From: a virus
Length of the DNA stretch: 43,676 nucleotides
Direction: 5' to 3' (one strand)
Virus record (IMG/VR): IMGVR_UViG_3300048592_000487
Span: 1-43,676 of that record
Shown piece by piece: positions 6,334 through 14,711 of this stretch (its first letter is position 1; every line of letters starts with the position of its first letter). The notes under the pieces are model-generated. The model saw only the letters and a list, made by a program, of their open reading frames with translations. It ran no database searches and was not told the origin of the DNA. The translations under genes and the position numbers were made by a program.

Positions 6334-8814
6334 ATGGCCGAGACGACGCTCGCCCCCCGCATTTGCACGACGAACTGGCGCTCGCCCGAGATCATGGTCG
6401 AGTTGCCCAGTGGCAAGTACCTCGCGCGCACCGCGCAAAAGTTGGTGCTGCTTGATCTGGATGCCGTGCCGGAAGTGCTCGGCTCGGAGACGACCCACTT
6501 TGACGCGACCACGCTGCAAGACACGACCGGCACGCTGCTGTCTGCGCGCGGTGGCGCGGTCAATCCGCTCGACGCTTACCTGACATCGCACGGCCTGCTG
6601 ATGGCGGTGCAGGCTGGCGACAACAAGTTTTTCCTCTACAAATCGGTGGATGGTGGCGTGAGCTGGGGCAACAACGCGCCGAGCTACAACAACCTCCAGC
6701 CCGTCGATCGAATCGGCTACTACAACGGCACGCTCGCCACCGGCACGGACGAGCAAAAACACACCGCGTGGATTGGTCTGCTGCCGCACCGCGGGATTGC
6801 CGAGCGCACGACCACGCGCACACTGTACATGGCCGAGTATCGCCAGTCAGGCGACGCCAACATCAACACCGCAGGCGCGTTCAATTTCACCAACGGTGAC
6901 CAAATCCTGCTTAAGCGCAGCACCAACGGCGGCGACTCGTGGCAGATCGTGTGGGAGCACAACACTGTCAATCAGGCTGCGGGGACGGCAAATCTGCGCA
7001 TCCGCCACTTCCACAACATCTACTACCACAAGGGCCGCGACCTGCTGCTGATCGGCTACGGCGACCGGCAGTGGGATTCCGGCTACATCGTGTGGGAGCC
7101 GGACGCCGCGTGGCCTGCCAATAACTGCACGATCCCCGAGCTTTACGCCACCCCCGGATTTTCCGGCAAGGGCGGCGGCATGGCGATCTACAACGCCACC
7201 GACTTCATCGAAATCCCCGGCTCGGACTGGGTGATCCACGTCACAGACGGCAACATGGTCGGCGGCGGCACGCAGGGCATTCACCGATTCCGTTTGTCTG
7301 ACGCTAGCAACACTTTCCATAACGTGTATGCCATGCCGGGCGGCACCTCGTCGGGGCGGCTGATGAGCTACGGCACGCGCCTGCCTGACGGCACGCTCTG
7401 CGCGGTCGAGTACGGCGATGTGAACAACCCGATCAGTGCGCCGGAAACCTACCTCTACACCTCGGCTGGCGAGGGCGAGCAATGGAAGCGCGTGGCCGTC
7501 GTGAAGATGGACGACGGCATGGATGTGTCGAGTTTCGGACCGAAAAACCTGTTCGCGGATTCTCGCGGTCGCCTGATCTGGGTGGCGCGCATGGCGGGCT
7601 CGAAATCGCCGGTTCTCGGCAATTCGTGCTCGATCATCGCAGGGCGTTTCGGGCTACATGGCGTCAATGACGACGATGACATCCTGCACCCGGTCTGGTT
7701 CGTAGATTCCAACTCCGCGAACAAGGTCGATTCGCGCACGGGGCGCAACGATCAGGGGTGCTACCCGAACATGCCCTATGCGACTGTGCGCGGCTGCATG
7801 TCGGGCGGCGCGTCACTGACTCAAGCGGGCGGGCGCATCCAGTGCGGTCGCAACCACTCCGAGACTGTGGCGAACTGGATCGTCTCGACGCAGAACCCGA
7901 ACCTTTCTTTCCCCGACATCATCCACGACGGCTCGACGCAAGTCTGCGGCTGGGGCATGGACCTCTGCACGCTCGCGCCGGACGCTGCGGCGACCTACGT
8001 TATCCAGCACTCGGATAACGTCATGATGGCGAACTACAAGGACTTGACGCTGCTGCACAACGCGACGAACACGACGCGGATTTTCGGCGGCACGGTGCCC
8101 ACGCGCCCGATCAAGATGCACCGCGTGCGCATTGGGTCTCGTACTGCGCCGCGCAAGGCCGGCCGATTCCTTGTCACGCCGGGTTTGCCGTATGAGCAAT
8201 ACGACTGCGAGGTGCTTGCCCAGATCGGCGACGGCACGACGCAGGAGTACCCGATGTACTGCACCAACCCGACGCGAACCATGAAGGCGGTCAATACACT
8301 GTTCTGGGGTGGCTCGCGCTTGTACTCGGAAACCGGATGCACCTGGACGCTCCATCATTGCGAAATGATCGGGCAGTGGGGCAGTCCGATCCATTTAAAC
8401 AACGCCGGCACTTACACGCTCGACATCCGCAACAACGTTTTCGAGCGCGCGGGAGCGAGTGGGCCGAACGTCCCCGCGATCTGGAACGGCTCCGGTGCCG
8501 ACCTGGGCGACGCGATCCGCAACAACCAGACCGTGAGCAGCTACACGGCGATGATCGGCGGCACGGCAGGCACGACGCCAGTCGCACCGCCTGAGCTGCG
8601 CGCAGTGCCCCGCAGTTTTGCCGGCGCAGCGATGCTGCCGCGCATCGAGTCTGCCAGTGACGACATCCGCCGACTCAAACGCCCGTCGCTGACGGCGGCA
8701 GGGCGGTATGGTGGCGTTGAGGCGGTCGCCTCGTCTGGTGGTGGCGGTGCCTCAGGGCTGCAAGTGGGTGTGCTCGCGCTTCAGGTGGCGCCGGGCGTGG
8801 TGCTGCCGCTCTGA
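6334..8814 (+). CDS. Tail spike: sialidase-like propeller plus beta-helix
   Basis: An 826-residue probable receptor-binding or glycan-cleaving spike with two modules. Residues about 1-440 resemble a sialidase/BNR propeller. They carry clear Asp-boxes SVDGGVSW (104-111) and STNGGDSW (near 196-203) and a weaker one near 376. From about 450, FVDSNSANK...DQGCYPNMPYATVRGC looks like the entry to a right-handed beta-helix, as in phage spikes with pectate-lyase fold. The C-terminal end is Gly-rich with a hydrophobic tip (SGGGGASGLQVGVLALQV). I did not identify catalytic residues. The position between portal and capsid genes is unusual for a spike and supports insertion. Confidence 0.8.
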   Translation: MAETTLAPRICTTNWRSPEIMVELPSGKYLARTAQKLVLLDLDAVPEVLGSETTHFDATTLQDTTGTLLSARGGAVNPLDAYLTSHGLLMAVQAGDNKFFLYKSVDGGVSWGNNAPSYNNLQPVDRIGYYNGTLATGTDEQKHTAWIGLLPHRGIAERTTTRTLYMAEYRQSGDANINTAGAFNFTNGDQILLKRSTNGGDSWQIVWEHNTVNQAAGTANLRIRHFHNIYYHKGRDLLLIGYGDRQWDSGYIVWEPDAAWPANNCTIPELYATPGFSGKGGGMAIYNATDFIEIPGSDWVIHVTDGNMVGGGTQGIHRFRLSDASNTFHNVYAMPGGTSSGRLMSYGTRLPDGTLCAVEYGDVNNPISAPETYLYTSAGEGEQWKRVAVVKMDDGMDVSSFGPKNLFADSRGRLIWVARMAGSKSPVLGNSCSIIAGRFGLHGVNDDDDILHPVWFVDSNSANKVDSRTGRNDQGCYPNMPYATVRGCMSGGASLTQAGGRIQCGRNHSETVANWIVSTQNPNLSFPDIIHDGSTQVCGWGMDLCTLAPDAAATYVIQHSDNVMMANYKDLTLLHNATNTTRIFGGTVPTRPIKMHRVRIGSRTAPRKAGRFLVTPGLPYEQYDCEVLAQIGDGTTQEYPMYCTNPTRTMKAVNTLFWGGSRLYSETGCTWTLHHCEMIGQWGSPIHLNNAGTYTLDIRNNVFERAGASGPNVPAIWNGSGADLGDAIRNNQTVSSYTAMIGGTAGTTPVAPPELRAVPRSFAGAAMLPRIESASDDIRRLKRPSLTAAGRYGGVEAVASSGGGGASGLQVGVLALQVAPGVVLPL

Positions 8815-8850
8815 TCTAATCCCCCTCGCGCGCCGAATCCCCCGCCCGCC

Positions 8851-9180
8851 ATGAGATCGAACTGCGTCACCTTCACCCTCGACCGCCTGCACAAGCACGG
8901 CGGCCGGATGGTGGTAGCGGGCAGCGTGCGGGGGCCCCTGATGCACGTGTGGCACGAGTCCGCGGCGGGCGAGGTCTTTCGGTACGAGCCCGACCGGCGA
9001 TTGCGGCACTGGTCGGGCGCGCTTTGCGGCTACCCTGGGCACGTCACGCACACGCGCCAGGCCGCGGCCCGGCCGCTGCGGCTGTGGCAGTTGGTGGTAG
9101 GCGCCTGGGTGCTGGCCTGGATAACCACCGAGTGGGCGCTGTGGCGTGCGTTGCGATCGCAACAGAAGGATGTGCCGTGA
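8851..9180 (+). CDS. Small membrane protein, unknown
   Basis: A 109-residue protein with one predicted transmembrane segment near the C-terminus (LWQLVVGAWVLAWITTEWAL, about 77-96). A basic, His-rich N-terminal part of about 75 residues precedes it. It lies between the spike gene and the second recombinase, and its stop overlaps the recombinase GTG start (GTGA). Small phage membrane proteins beside spikes sometimes modify receptors or exclude superinfection, but no motif here proves that. It could also serve lysis. Confidence 0.6.
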   Translation: MRSNCVTFTLDRLHKHGGRMVVAGSVRGPLMHVWHESAAGEVFRYEPDRRLRHWSGALCGYPGHVTHTRQAAARPLRLWQLVVGAWVLAWITTEWALWRALRSQQKDVP

Positions 9181-10166
9181 CACTGCTCTCCGCGACCCTC
9201 GGTCGCATTCTGCCGCGCTACCGCACCGTCGCCGAGTGGGCCGAGACCTACGGCAAGCTGGTCGCGGCCAAGCCCATCCAGGCCAAAACGAAGCAGAATC
9301 GCGCGAACTACATCCGGCGGCTCGTTGCGCAGTTTGGCGCGCGTCACGTCGGAGCGATCCGGCCGCACGACATCGCCGGATTCATCGCCGAGGTGCATGC
9401 GCAGCATCCGCACCTGGCGCGGCGCATGATGATCGAGGTCCGCGAGATGTTCCGCGAGGCGGTCAATTACGGCTGGATCGACCGCGACCCGTGCCACGGC
9501 ATCCGCACCCCGCGCGTGAGGGTGGCGCGGCTTCGGCTCACGCTCGATCAGTGGGCGGCGATGCACGACTACGCCCGTCGCCGGCAGCCGCCCTGGGTGG
9601 CGTGCATGTTGCTGCTGGCAGTGGTGACCGGGCAGCGCCGCGGCGACCTGCGCAAGATGCGCTTCTGCGACGTGTGGGACGAACTGGTCGCCGGGGAGCC
9701 GCTGCCGCATCTGCATGTCGAGCAAGAGAAGACCGGCACGCGCATCGCCATTCCGCTGCACCTGCGGCTGCATGCCGTGGGCTTCAGCGTAGGCGAGGCG
9801 ATCGAGGCCTGTCGGCTGTACGGCCCGGCGCCGGACGGGGCCAACGCCTTTTTGTTGCGCAAGAGCACAGGTGCGCCGCCGGTGGGCCCGTCGATGTCGT
9901 GGCGCTTCGAGCAGGCGCTCGAGATGGTCACGCGCCCGCGCGATCGCAGTGCCGATACCGATCCGCCCAGCCTGCACGAGTGCCGATCGCTGGCCGCGCG
10001 GCTGTACCACACGCAGGGCATTGCAGACGTGCAGACGCTGCTCGGGCACTCGCATGCCAGCATGACCGAGCTCTACAAGGACGACCGCGGGCTCGATCGG
10101 CGCGAGGGCAAATGGCGTACCGTGAGCCTGGAGCCGACGCCCGGCCGCGCGGGCGTCGCGGCCTGA
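9177..10166 (+). CDS. Second tyrosine recombinase inside the head genes
   Basis: A 329-residue site-specific tyrosine recombinase. The catalytic set looks complete: Arg in TGQRRGDLRKM, His and Arg in LHECRSLAARLY, a second His in LLGHSHASMTELY, and the Tyr nucleophile in that last motif. The N-terminal 120 residues fit a SAM-like core-binding domain. The GTG at 9177 overlaps the preceding stop. It is not closely similar to the integrase at 27371, which has its own attP. A phage with one attachment site does not need two integrases, so this one was probably acquired with the spike cassette. Confidence 0.93.
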   Translation: MTLLSATLGRILPRYRTVAEWAETYGKLVAAKPIQAKTKQNRANYIRRLVAQFGARHVGAIRPHDIAGFIAEVHAQHPHLARRMMIEVREMFREAVNYGWIDRDPCHGIRTPRVRVARLRLTLDQWAAMHDYARRRQPPWVACMLLLAVVTGQRRGDLRKMRFCDVWDELVAGEPLPHLHVEQEKTGTRIAIPLHLRLHAVGFSVGEAIEACRLYGPAPDGANAFLLRKSTGAPPVGPSMSWRFEQALEMVTRPRDRSADTDPPSLHECRSLAARLYHTQGIADVQTLLGHSHASMTELYKDDRGLDRREGKWRTVSLEPTPGRAGVAA

Positions 10167-10209
10167 GCTGCGCGGCCTGAGCTGAGCCGCCGGCCGCGCA
10201 GCAAAAAAC

Positions 10210-10237
10210 TGTCGCACCGGGCAGTAATGCTGCGACA
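10210..10237 (+). promoter_or_regulatory. Dyad TGTCGCA-N14-TGCGACA upstream of protease-capsid gene
   Basis: This is the second copy of the 7-14-7 dyad, with the same arms and the same 14-nt spacing as at 3661-3688. Both copies share flanking AACTGTCGCA and GTAAYGCTGCGACAC. A TAGGCT hexamer begins 10-11 nt after the right arm, as TACTTT does at the first copy. The start codon lies 48 nt downstream, against 50 nt there. The conserved distance argues for a regulatory site rather than a chance repeat. Confidence 0.5.
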
Positions 10238-10285
10238 CGCGGGGGGATAGGCTGCAAGCGTCATTCCTCGTCTGCAGGCCTGTCC

Positions 10286-12361
10286 ATGTCGCAACCCTGG
10301 TATTCCATTCGCGCCGCGCGCGTCGCAGCCGGCGACGCGCCCAAGAGCGCCGAGGTCTATATCTTCGGCGATATCGGCGAGTCGTGGTGGGACGAAACCG
10401 TCACCGCAAAGCAGTTCGTGAAGGACTTTGCCGCGATCGACGCGACGGACATCACCGTGCGCATCAACAGCTACGGCGGCAGCGTGACCGATGGCATTGC
10501 CATCTACAACGCCATCAAGCGCCATCCGGCGCAGATTACCGTGAGCATCGAGGCCGCCGCGTACAGCATCGCCAGCCTCATCGCCATGGCCGGCGATACC
10601 GTCGAGATGGCCGACAACGCGCTGCTGATGATCCATGCCCCATGGGGCTACGCCGTCGGCAACAGCGCCGACATGCGCGACATGGCCGACACGCTCGACA
10701 AGTACGCGCAGGCCATGGCCAGCAGCTACGTGGCCAAGGCCGGCATGAGCACCGATGACGTGCTCGCGTTGCTCACCGACGGGCAAGACCACTGGTACAC
10801 CGCGCAGGAGGCGCTCGCCGCGGGTTTTGTCGACGCCGTCGCCGCCGCGCTCCCGATTGCCGCCTCGGCTGCCATTCCGCAAGCCGCGCTCTCCCGCTAC
10901 CCGTCGGCCGCCGGGCGGCATCCCGCATTGCAACCCGCCGCGCCTGCGGCTTCCACTCCCCTGGAGACCCCCACCATGCCCAATCCGGCAACCCCGCAGG
11001 CGGCTGCACCGCAACCCGCCACCCCCGAAGCCAAGCAGCCGACCGCGGCCGAAGTGCTCGCGGCCGACAAGGCCCGCCGCGCTGGTGTGCGCGCCGAGTT
11101 CGCTGTCGCCGCAAAGATGGCCGGCGCCGATGCGTCCACGCTCGCCAAACTGCAGCAAGAGTGCGAAGACGACGAGCACTGCACCGCCGAAGCCGCCGCC
11201 AAGAAAATCTTGGCGGCCATGGCGCGTGATGTGCAGCCGATCGGCGCCACCCACATCGAGACTGTCGAGGACGAAGCCGACAAGCGCCGTGACGGCATCG
11301 TCGCCGCGCTGCTTGCCCGCGCAGGCGTGGCCGACGCGCAGACCCGCGAGCGTGCCCGCGCATCGCAGTACCGCGGCGCCAAGCTGCTCGACCTGGCGCG
11401 CGCCTCGCTCGATCGCGCCGGCATCAAGCACGGCCACATGGATCAGATGCAGCTCGTCGGCGCCGCCTTCACCCAGGGCACCAGCGATTTCCCGATCCTG
11501 CTCGAAAACGCCATGCACAAGACGCTGCAGCAGGCGTATGCCACCGCGCCCGACACCTGGAGCCGCTTCTGCGCCGTCGGCACCGTCACCGACTTCCGCG
11601 ACCACCCGCGCTACCGCGTGGGCTCGCTCGGCAACCTCGAGGCCCTCAACGAGCTTGGCGAATTCCGCAACAAGTCCATCCCCGACGGCGAGCGGGCAAA
11701 GGTGCGCGCCGGAACCAAGGGCAACGTGATCAACCTGTCGCGTCAGGCCATCATCAACGACGACCTGGGCGCCTTCATCGGCCTGGCCGCCGCTGCCGGC
11801 CGCGCTTCCAAGCGCACCGTCGAAGCCGACGTCTACGCCATGCTCGCACTCAACAGCGGCGCAGGCCCGACGATGGAAGACGGCAAGGCGCTGTTCCACG
11901 CCGATCACGGCAACCTGACCACTGCCGCGGCGCTCTCGATGGCTGCCCTCGACCTCGACCGCGTCGCCATGGCCTCGCAGACCGATGTCGGCGGAAACGA
12001 CTTCCTCGACCTGCGCCCGGCCGTGCTGCTCGTGCCGCTCGCCCTGGGGGGCAGCGCCCGCGTGATCAACGGCGCGCAGTACGACCCCGACACCGCCAAC
12101 AAGCTGCAGCGCCCGAACATGGTCAACGGACTGTTCCGCGACATCGTGGATACGCCGCGCCTGTCCGGCACCCGCCGCTACCTGTTCGCCGATCCAGCCG
12201 AGGCGCCTGTGCTCGAGGTCGTATTCCTCGACGGCAACGATACCCCCTACGTCGAGAGCGAAAACGGTTTCTCGGTCGACGGCACCCGCTGGAAGGTCCG
12301 CCTCGACTTCGGCGTCGGCGCGGTCGATTACCGCGGCGCCGTCATGAACGCAGGCGGCTAA
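10286..12361 (+). CDS. ClpP-like prohead protease fused to major capsid protein
   Basis: A 691-residue fusion. Residues 1-200 are a ClpP-type serine protease: INSYGGSV (60-67) matches the ClpP oxyanion-side loop, the candidate nucleophile is Ser94 in AAYSIAS, and the candidate His is 117 in MIHAPWG. A Pro/Ala-rich linker (about 205-255) follows. A scaffold-like helical part (about 255-330) and a Mu/lambda-type capsid shell complete the protein. The protease is expected to mature the prohead by cleaving the linker and scaffold. An in-frame ATG at 10976, preceded by GGAGA 8 nt upstream, could make a protease-free scaffold-capsid form, as with lambda C and Nu3. Confidence 0.92.
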   Translation: MSQPWYSIRAARVAAGDAPKSAEVYIFGDIGESWWDETVTAKQFVKDFAAIDATDITVRINSYGGSVTDGIAIYNAIKRHPAQITVSIEAAAYSIASLIAMAGDTVEMADNALLMIHAPWGYAVGNSADMRDMADTLDKYAQAMASSYVAKAGMSTDDVLALLTDGQDHWYTAQEALAAGFVDAVAAALPIAASAAIPQAALSRYPSAAGRHPALQPAAPAASTPLETPTMPNPATPQAAAPQPATPEAKQPTAAEVLAADKARRAGVRAEFAVAAKMAGADASTLAKLQQECEDDEHCTAEAAAKKILAAMARDVQPIGATHIETVEDEADKRRDGIVAALLARAGVADAQTRERARASQYRGAKLLDLARASLDRAGIKHGHMDQMQLVGAAFTQGTSDFPILLENAMHKTLQQAYATAPDTWSRFCAVGTVTDFRDHPRYRVGSLGNLEALNELGEFRNKSIPDGERAKVRAGTKGNVINLSRQAIINDDLGAFIGLAAAAGRASKRTVEADVYAMLALNSGAGPTMEDGKALFHADHGNLTTAAALSMAALDLDRVAMASQTDVGGNDFLDLRPAVLLVPLALGGSARVINGAQYDPDTANKLQRPNMVNGLFRDIVDTPRLSGTRRYLFADPAEAPVLEVVFLDGNDTPYVESENGFSVDGTRWKVRLDFGVGAVDYRGAVMNAGG
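10963..10978 (+). promoter_or_regulatory. Internal ribosome binding site and start in capsid fusion
   Basis: GGAGA at 10963-10967 lies 8 nt before an in-frame ATG (10976) at codon 231 of the protease-capsid fusion, just after the Pro/Ala-rich linker begins. Starting here would give about 461 residues without the protease, allowing excess capsid subunits over protease. The DNA shows the site, but its use is inference. Confidence 0.45.
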
Positions 12362-12416
12362 CCCTACACCCTCAACGCCGGGGCTAAGCGCCCCGGCTGC
12401 ATAGGAGCAACGCAAC

Positions 12417-12761
12417 ATGCGCAACTTTGTGCAAGAGGGCAAAACCCTCACCCTGACTCCCTCGGCCAACGTGGCCGCGGGCGAAGGCTACCTCTTCGGC
12501 GCCGCCCTCTTCGGCGTTGCCAAGCAGGCCGTCACCTCCGGACAGCCCGGCGAGTTCCTGGTCGAAGGCGTGGTCGACATCGCCAAGACCAGCGCGCTGG
12601 CCATCTCGGTCGGTGACCGCGTGTTCTGGGTACCCGGCTCGAAGGTGGTCAACGTCACCGCGACCAGCCAGGTCAACGTCGGCGTTGCTGTTGCCGCCGC
12701 AGCCAACCCGAGCGCCACCGTCCGCATCAAGCTCGGCGCGGTCACGGCCAGCGGCGCCTGA
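12417..12761 (+). CDS. Capsid decoration protein, DUF2190 family
   Basis: A 114-residue beta-rich protein of the DUF2190 type. These proteins sit next to the capsid gene in many siphophages and are thought to stabilise the mature shell as trimers. Family features visible are the N-terminal EGKTLTLTPSANVAAGEGYL, the central GDRVFWVP and the C-terminal VGVAVAAAANPSATVRIKL. AGGAGC lies 9 nt before the ATG, after a 55-nt gap from the capsid stop. It overlaps the next start by one base. Confidence 0.85.
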   Translation: MRNFVQEGKTLTLTPSANVAAGEGYLFGAALFGVAKQAVTSGQPGEFLVEGVVDIAKTSALAISVGDRVFWVPGSKVVNVTATSQVNVGVAVAAAANPSATVRIKLGAVTASGA

Positions 12762-13069
12762 TGAGCATGAGCCTCGCCCCCTTTTCCGCGATCGAGTCCC
12801 GCATCGCCGCCAGCACGTTGACGATGCTGGCCAACGTGGTGGTCACGCCGGCGGGGGGCGAGCCGTTCGGCGCCGAGTTCGACCTCGCCGACATCGACCC
12901 CATCGCCCCCCCCAGCATCATCGGCGACGCGCAGATCACCTACCTCGCCACCGCTGGCGTGCTGCAGCCCGGTGACACCATCCTGATCGACGCCACCCCA
13001 TGGCGTGTCGCGTCCGATCCCGTTCGTGACGGTGCGCTGCTCACCGTGCAACTGCGCGAGGCCGCCTGA
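12761..13069 (+). CDS. Head-tail joining protein (gpFII-like)
   Basis: A 102-residue protein in the usual place and size of lambda gpFII or related stoppers, which attach to the gpW-filled portal and receive the tail. It is mainly beta, with blocks LTMLANVVVTPAGGEPFGAE, ILIDATPWRVASDPVRDG and LLTVQLREA. The start shares a base with the previous stop (TGATG), and the stop overlaps the next ATG. Assignment is by context and the DxxPWRVASDP-like C-terminal pattern, not by a strong motif. Confidence 0.65.
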   Translation: MSMSLAPFSAIESRIAASTLTMLANVVVTPAGGEPFGAEFDLADIDPIAPPSIIGDAQITYLATAGVLQPGDTILIDATPWRVASDPVRDGALLTVQLREAA

Positions 13070-13476
13070 TGTTCGCCCTCGAATCCCCGCTCCTCGCCCG
13101 CCTGGTCGCCGACCCTGCCCTCACCGGCTGGACCGTGCGCAGCAGCGCCGCCGAAACCACCCGTCGCCCGCTGCCCGCGGTCGAGGTGCAGTGCGAGGGC
13201 GCCGACATCACCGACGCCCGCAACACCGCGGTCGCTGTCGGCGTCACCTGGGGCGTGCATCTCGTCGCGCAGTACAGCGCCACCGCGTTCGCCGAGCTCG
13301 ACACCGCCTTCGCGGCCGTCGTCGCCAGTCTGCACAACTGGGCCCCCGGCGCCCACGGCGGGCGCGTCTGGCAGCGTCTGCAGCTCCAGCAAGTGCAGCG
13401 CGAGGCCACCGACCAGGGCCTCGTCGCCTACAGCCTCACCTTCAAGACATCCGCCCGCTACGACGGGCAACCGTAA
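13069..13476 (+). CDS. Tail terminator-like protein (gpU type)
   Basis: A 135-residue protein between the head-tail joiner and the tail tube, the place normally taken by the tail terminator that caps the tube and docks to the head. The alternating beta and helix layout fits gpU-like folds: LLARLVADPALTGWTVRSSA, a central VGVTWGVHLVAQY and a final LVAYSLTFKTSARYD strand. Start and stop overlaps show tight coupling with the upstream gene. Sequence alone does not prove the function. Confidence 0.6.
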   Translation: MFALESPLLARLVADPALTGWTVRSSAAETTRRPLPAVEVQCEGADITDARNTAVAVGVTWGVHLVAQYSATAFAELDTAFAAVVASLHNWAPGAHGGRVWQRLQLQQVQREATDQGLVAYSLTFKTSARYDGQP

Positions 13477-13491
13477 CCGCAGGAGACCGCC

Positions 13492-14280
13492 ATGGCGCTC
13501 ATCCACACCAGCAACGAATACCAGATCCCGCGCGGTCGCCTGTACTGGGACCCGCGTAACGCCCTCGACGCCCTCACCGGCGAGGAAGAGTTCGGCAACT
13601 GCCCCAGCTTCAGCATCAGCATCGAAACCGAGAAGCTCGAGCACTTCTCCAGCCAGACCGGCCTGCGCGAGAAAGACGACTCCCGCGTCGTCCAGGTCAA
13701 CCGCACCGCCACCGTCACCTGCGACAACGTCAGCTTCGACAACCTGGCCAAGTACCTCTCCGGCCAGGTCGAAACCGTCACCCAGACCTCCACCGCCGTC
13801 GCCGGTGCCACGGTCGCCGTCATCCCCGGCCGCATCTACCAGCTCGGCCGCAGCGACGCCAACCCGGCCGGCGATCGCAACATCAGCAACCTGGTCGTCA
13901 CCAACGAAGGTGCCACCACCACCTATGTCGCCGGCACCGACTACGCCGTCGACCTCGTCAAGGGCCGCCTGCAGATCCTCGACACCGGCGCCATCGTCGC
14001 CGGCAACGTCAAGGTCAGCTACGACAAGCCCGCCAAGACCTGGAAGCGCATCAAGACCGGCCAGGCCTCCGAGCTGCGTGGCGCCATCCGCGTCGTCTCC
14101 GACAACGCCGGCGCCACCAACCGCGACTACTACATGCCGCTGTGCATCCTCAAGCCCGCCGGCGAGCTGCCCGTGATCGCCGAGGAGGCCGAATACGTGA
14201 CCATGGAGTTCGAGCTCGAAGTCCTCACCCCGGCCAACGGCTCCGCCATCTACCTCGACGACGCCCCGGTCGCCGAGTAA
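13492..14280 (+). CDS. Major tail tube protein
   Basis: A 262-residue protein that should stack as hexameric rings to form the tail tube. The N-terminal part reads like tube proteins of lambdoid and related siphophages (IPRGRLYWDPR...GNCPSFSISIETEKLEHF, then VNRTATVTCDNVSFDNLAKY). An inserted beta module with VAGTDYAVDLVKGRLQILDT resembles Ig-like repeats in tube subunits. CAGGAGA lies 7 nt before the ATG. Tail assembly chaperone genes normally follow, but a lysis cassette is found here instead. Confidence 0.85.
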   Translation: MALIHTSNEYQIPRGRLYWDPRNALDALTGEEEFGNCPSFSISIETEKLEHFSSQTGLREKDDSRVVQVNRTATVTCDNVSFDNLAKYLSGQVETVTQTSTAVAGATVAVIPGRIYQLGRSDANPAGDRNISNLVVTNEGATTTYVAGTDYAVDLVKGRLQILDTGAIVAGNVKVSYDKPAKTWKRIKTGQASELRGAIRVVSDNAGATNRDYYMPLCILKPAGELPVIAEEAEYVTMEFELEVLTPANGSAIYLDDAPVAE

Positions 14281-14348
14281 CCCCGTCCGCAGGCCAGGGC
14301 GCCTTGCCTCGCAGGGCGCTCGAGTCTGCCGCCTTCGCCCCGATCGCC

Positions 14349-14711
14349 ATGACCGAGCCCGCAAGCACCACCACCGCAGTCGCCGCTGCCGCCGGCAGCA
14401 TCATGGTCGCCGGCATCGCCACCGGCCTGCCCGCCGACCTGATCTTCCCGGGGTTCGTCGGGGCGTTGTGGGCGTTGCGCACGGCAGAGCAGGGCGGTCC
14501 GCTCGCCCGGGTCCTACAAGTCGTCATCGGCACGCTGCTCGCAGCCTGGTCTGCCGTCCCCGTCTCGCTCGCCGCGGCAGCCGGCGCCCCCGAATTTGCC
14601 CGCGTCGATCCGATGCTCCTGCGCTACCCCGTCGCGTTCATGCTGGGATGGGGCGGGCTCTCCATCGTCCTCGCCCGCGTCGGCAAAATCATGGGAGGCT
14701 CCCAGCAATGA
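14349..14711 (+). CDS. Holin-like membrane protein 1
   Basis: A 120-residue protein with three predicted membrane segments: VAAAAGSIMVAGIATGLP, LQVVIGTLLAAWSAVPVSLA and YPVAFMLGWGGLSIVLARVG. Size, topology and location just before a GH19 endolysin and spanins fit a holin that times lysis by opening the inner membrane. The ATG at 14349 is chosen because the in-frame upstream stretch belongs to the tail tube gene region. It overlaps the next start as ATGA. Confidence 0.7.
   Translation: MTEPASTTTAVAAAAGSIMVAGIATGLPADLIFPGFVGALWALRTAEQGGPLARVLQVVIGTLLAAWSAVPVSLAAAAGAPEFARVDPMLLRYPVAFMLGWGGLSIVLARVGKIMGGSQQ

Noticed and set aside
3661-10237. The two dyads as recombination sites of the second recombinase
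   Set aside because: Recombination between them would remove the gpW-like and portal genes, which are essential, and the 14-nt spacer is long for a tyrosine recombinase core. A regulatory role fits better.
10073-12469. A 798-codon open frame on the - strand opposite the protease-capsid gene
   Set aside because: It mirrors a well-recognised capsid fusion, is made of Gly/Val/Ala/Arg-rich low-complexity sequence and has no ribosome site. Such antisense frames are expected at this G+C.
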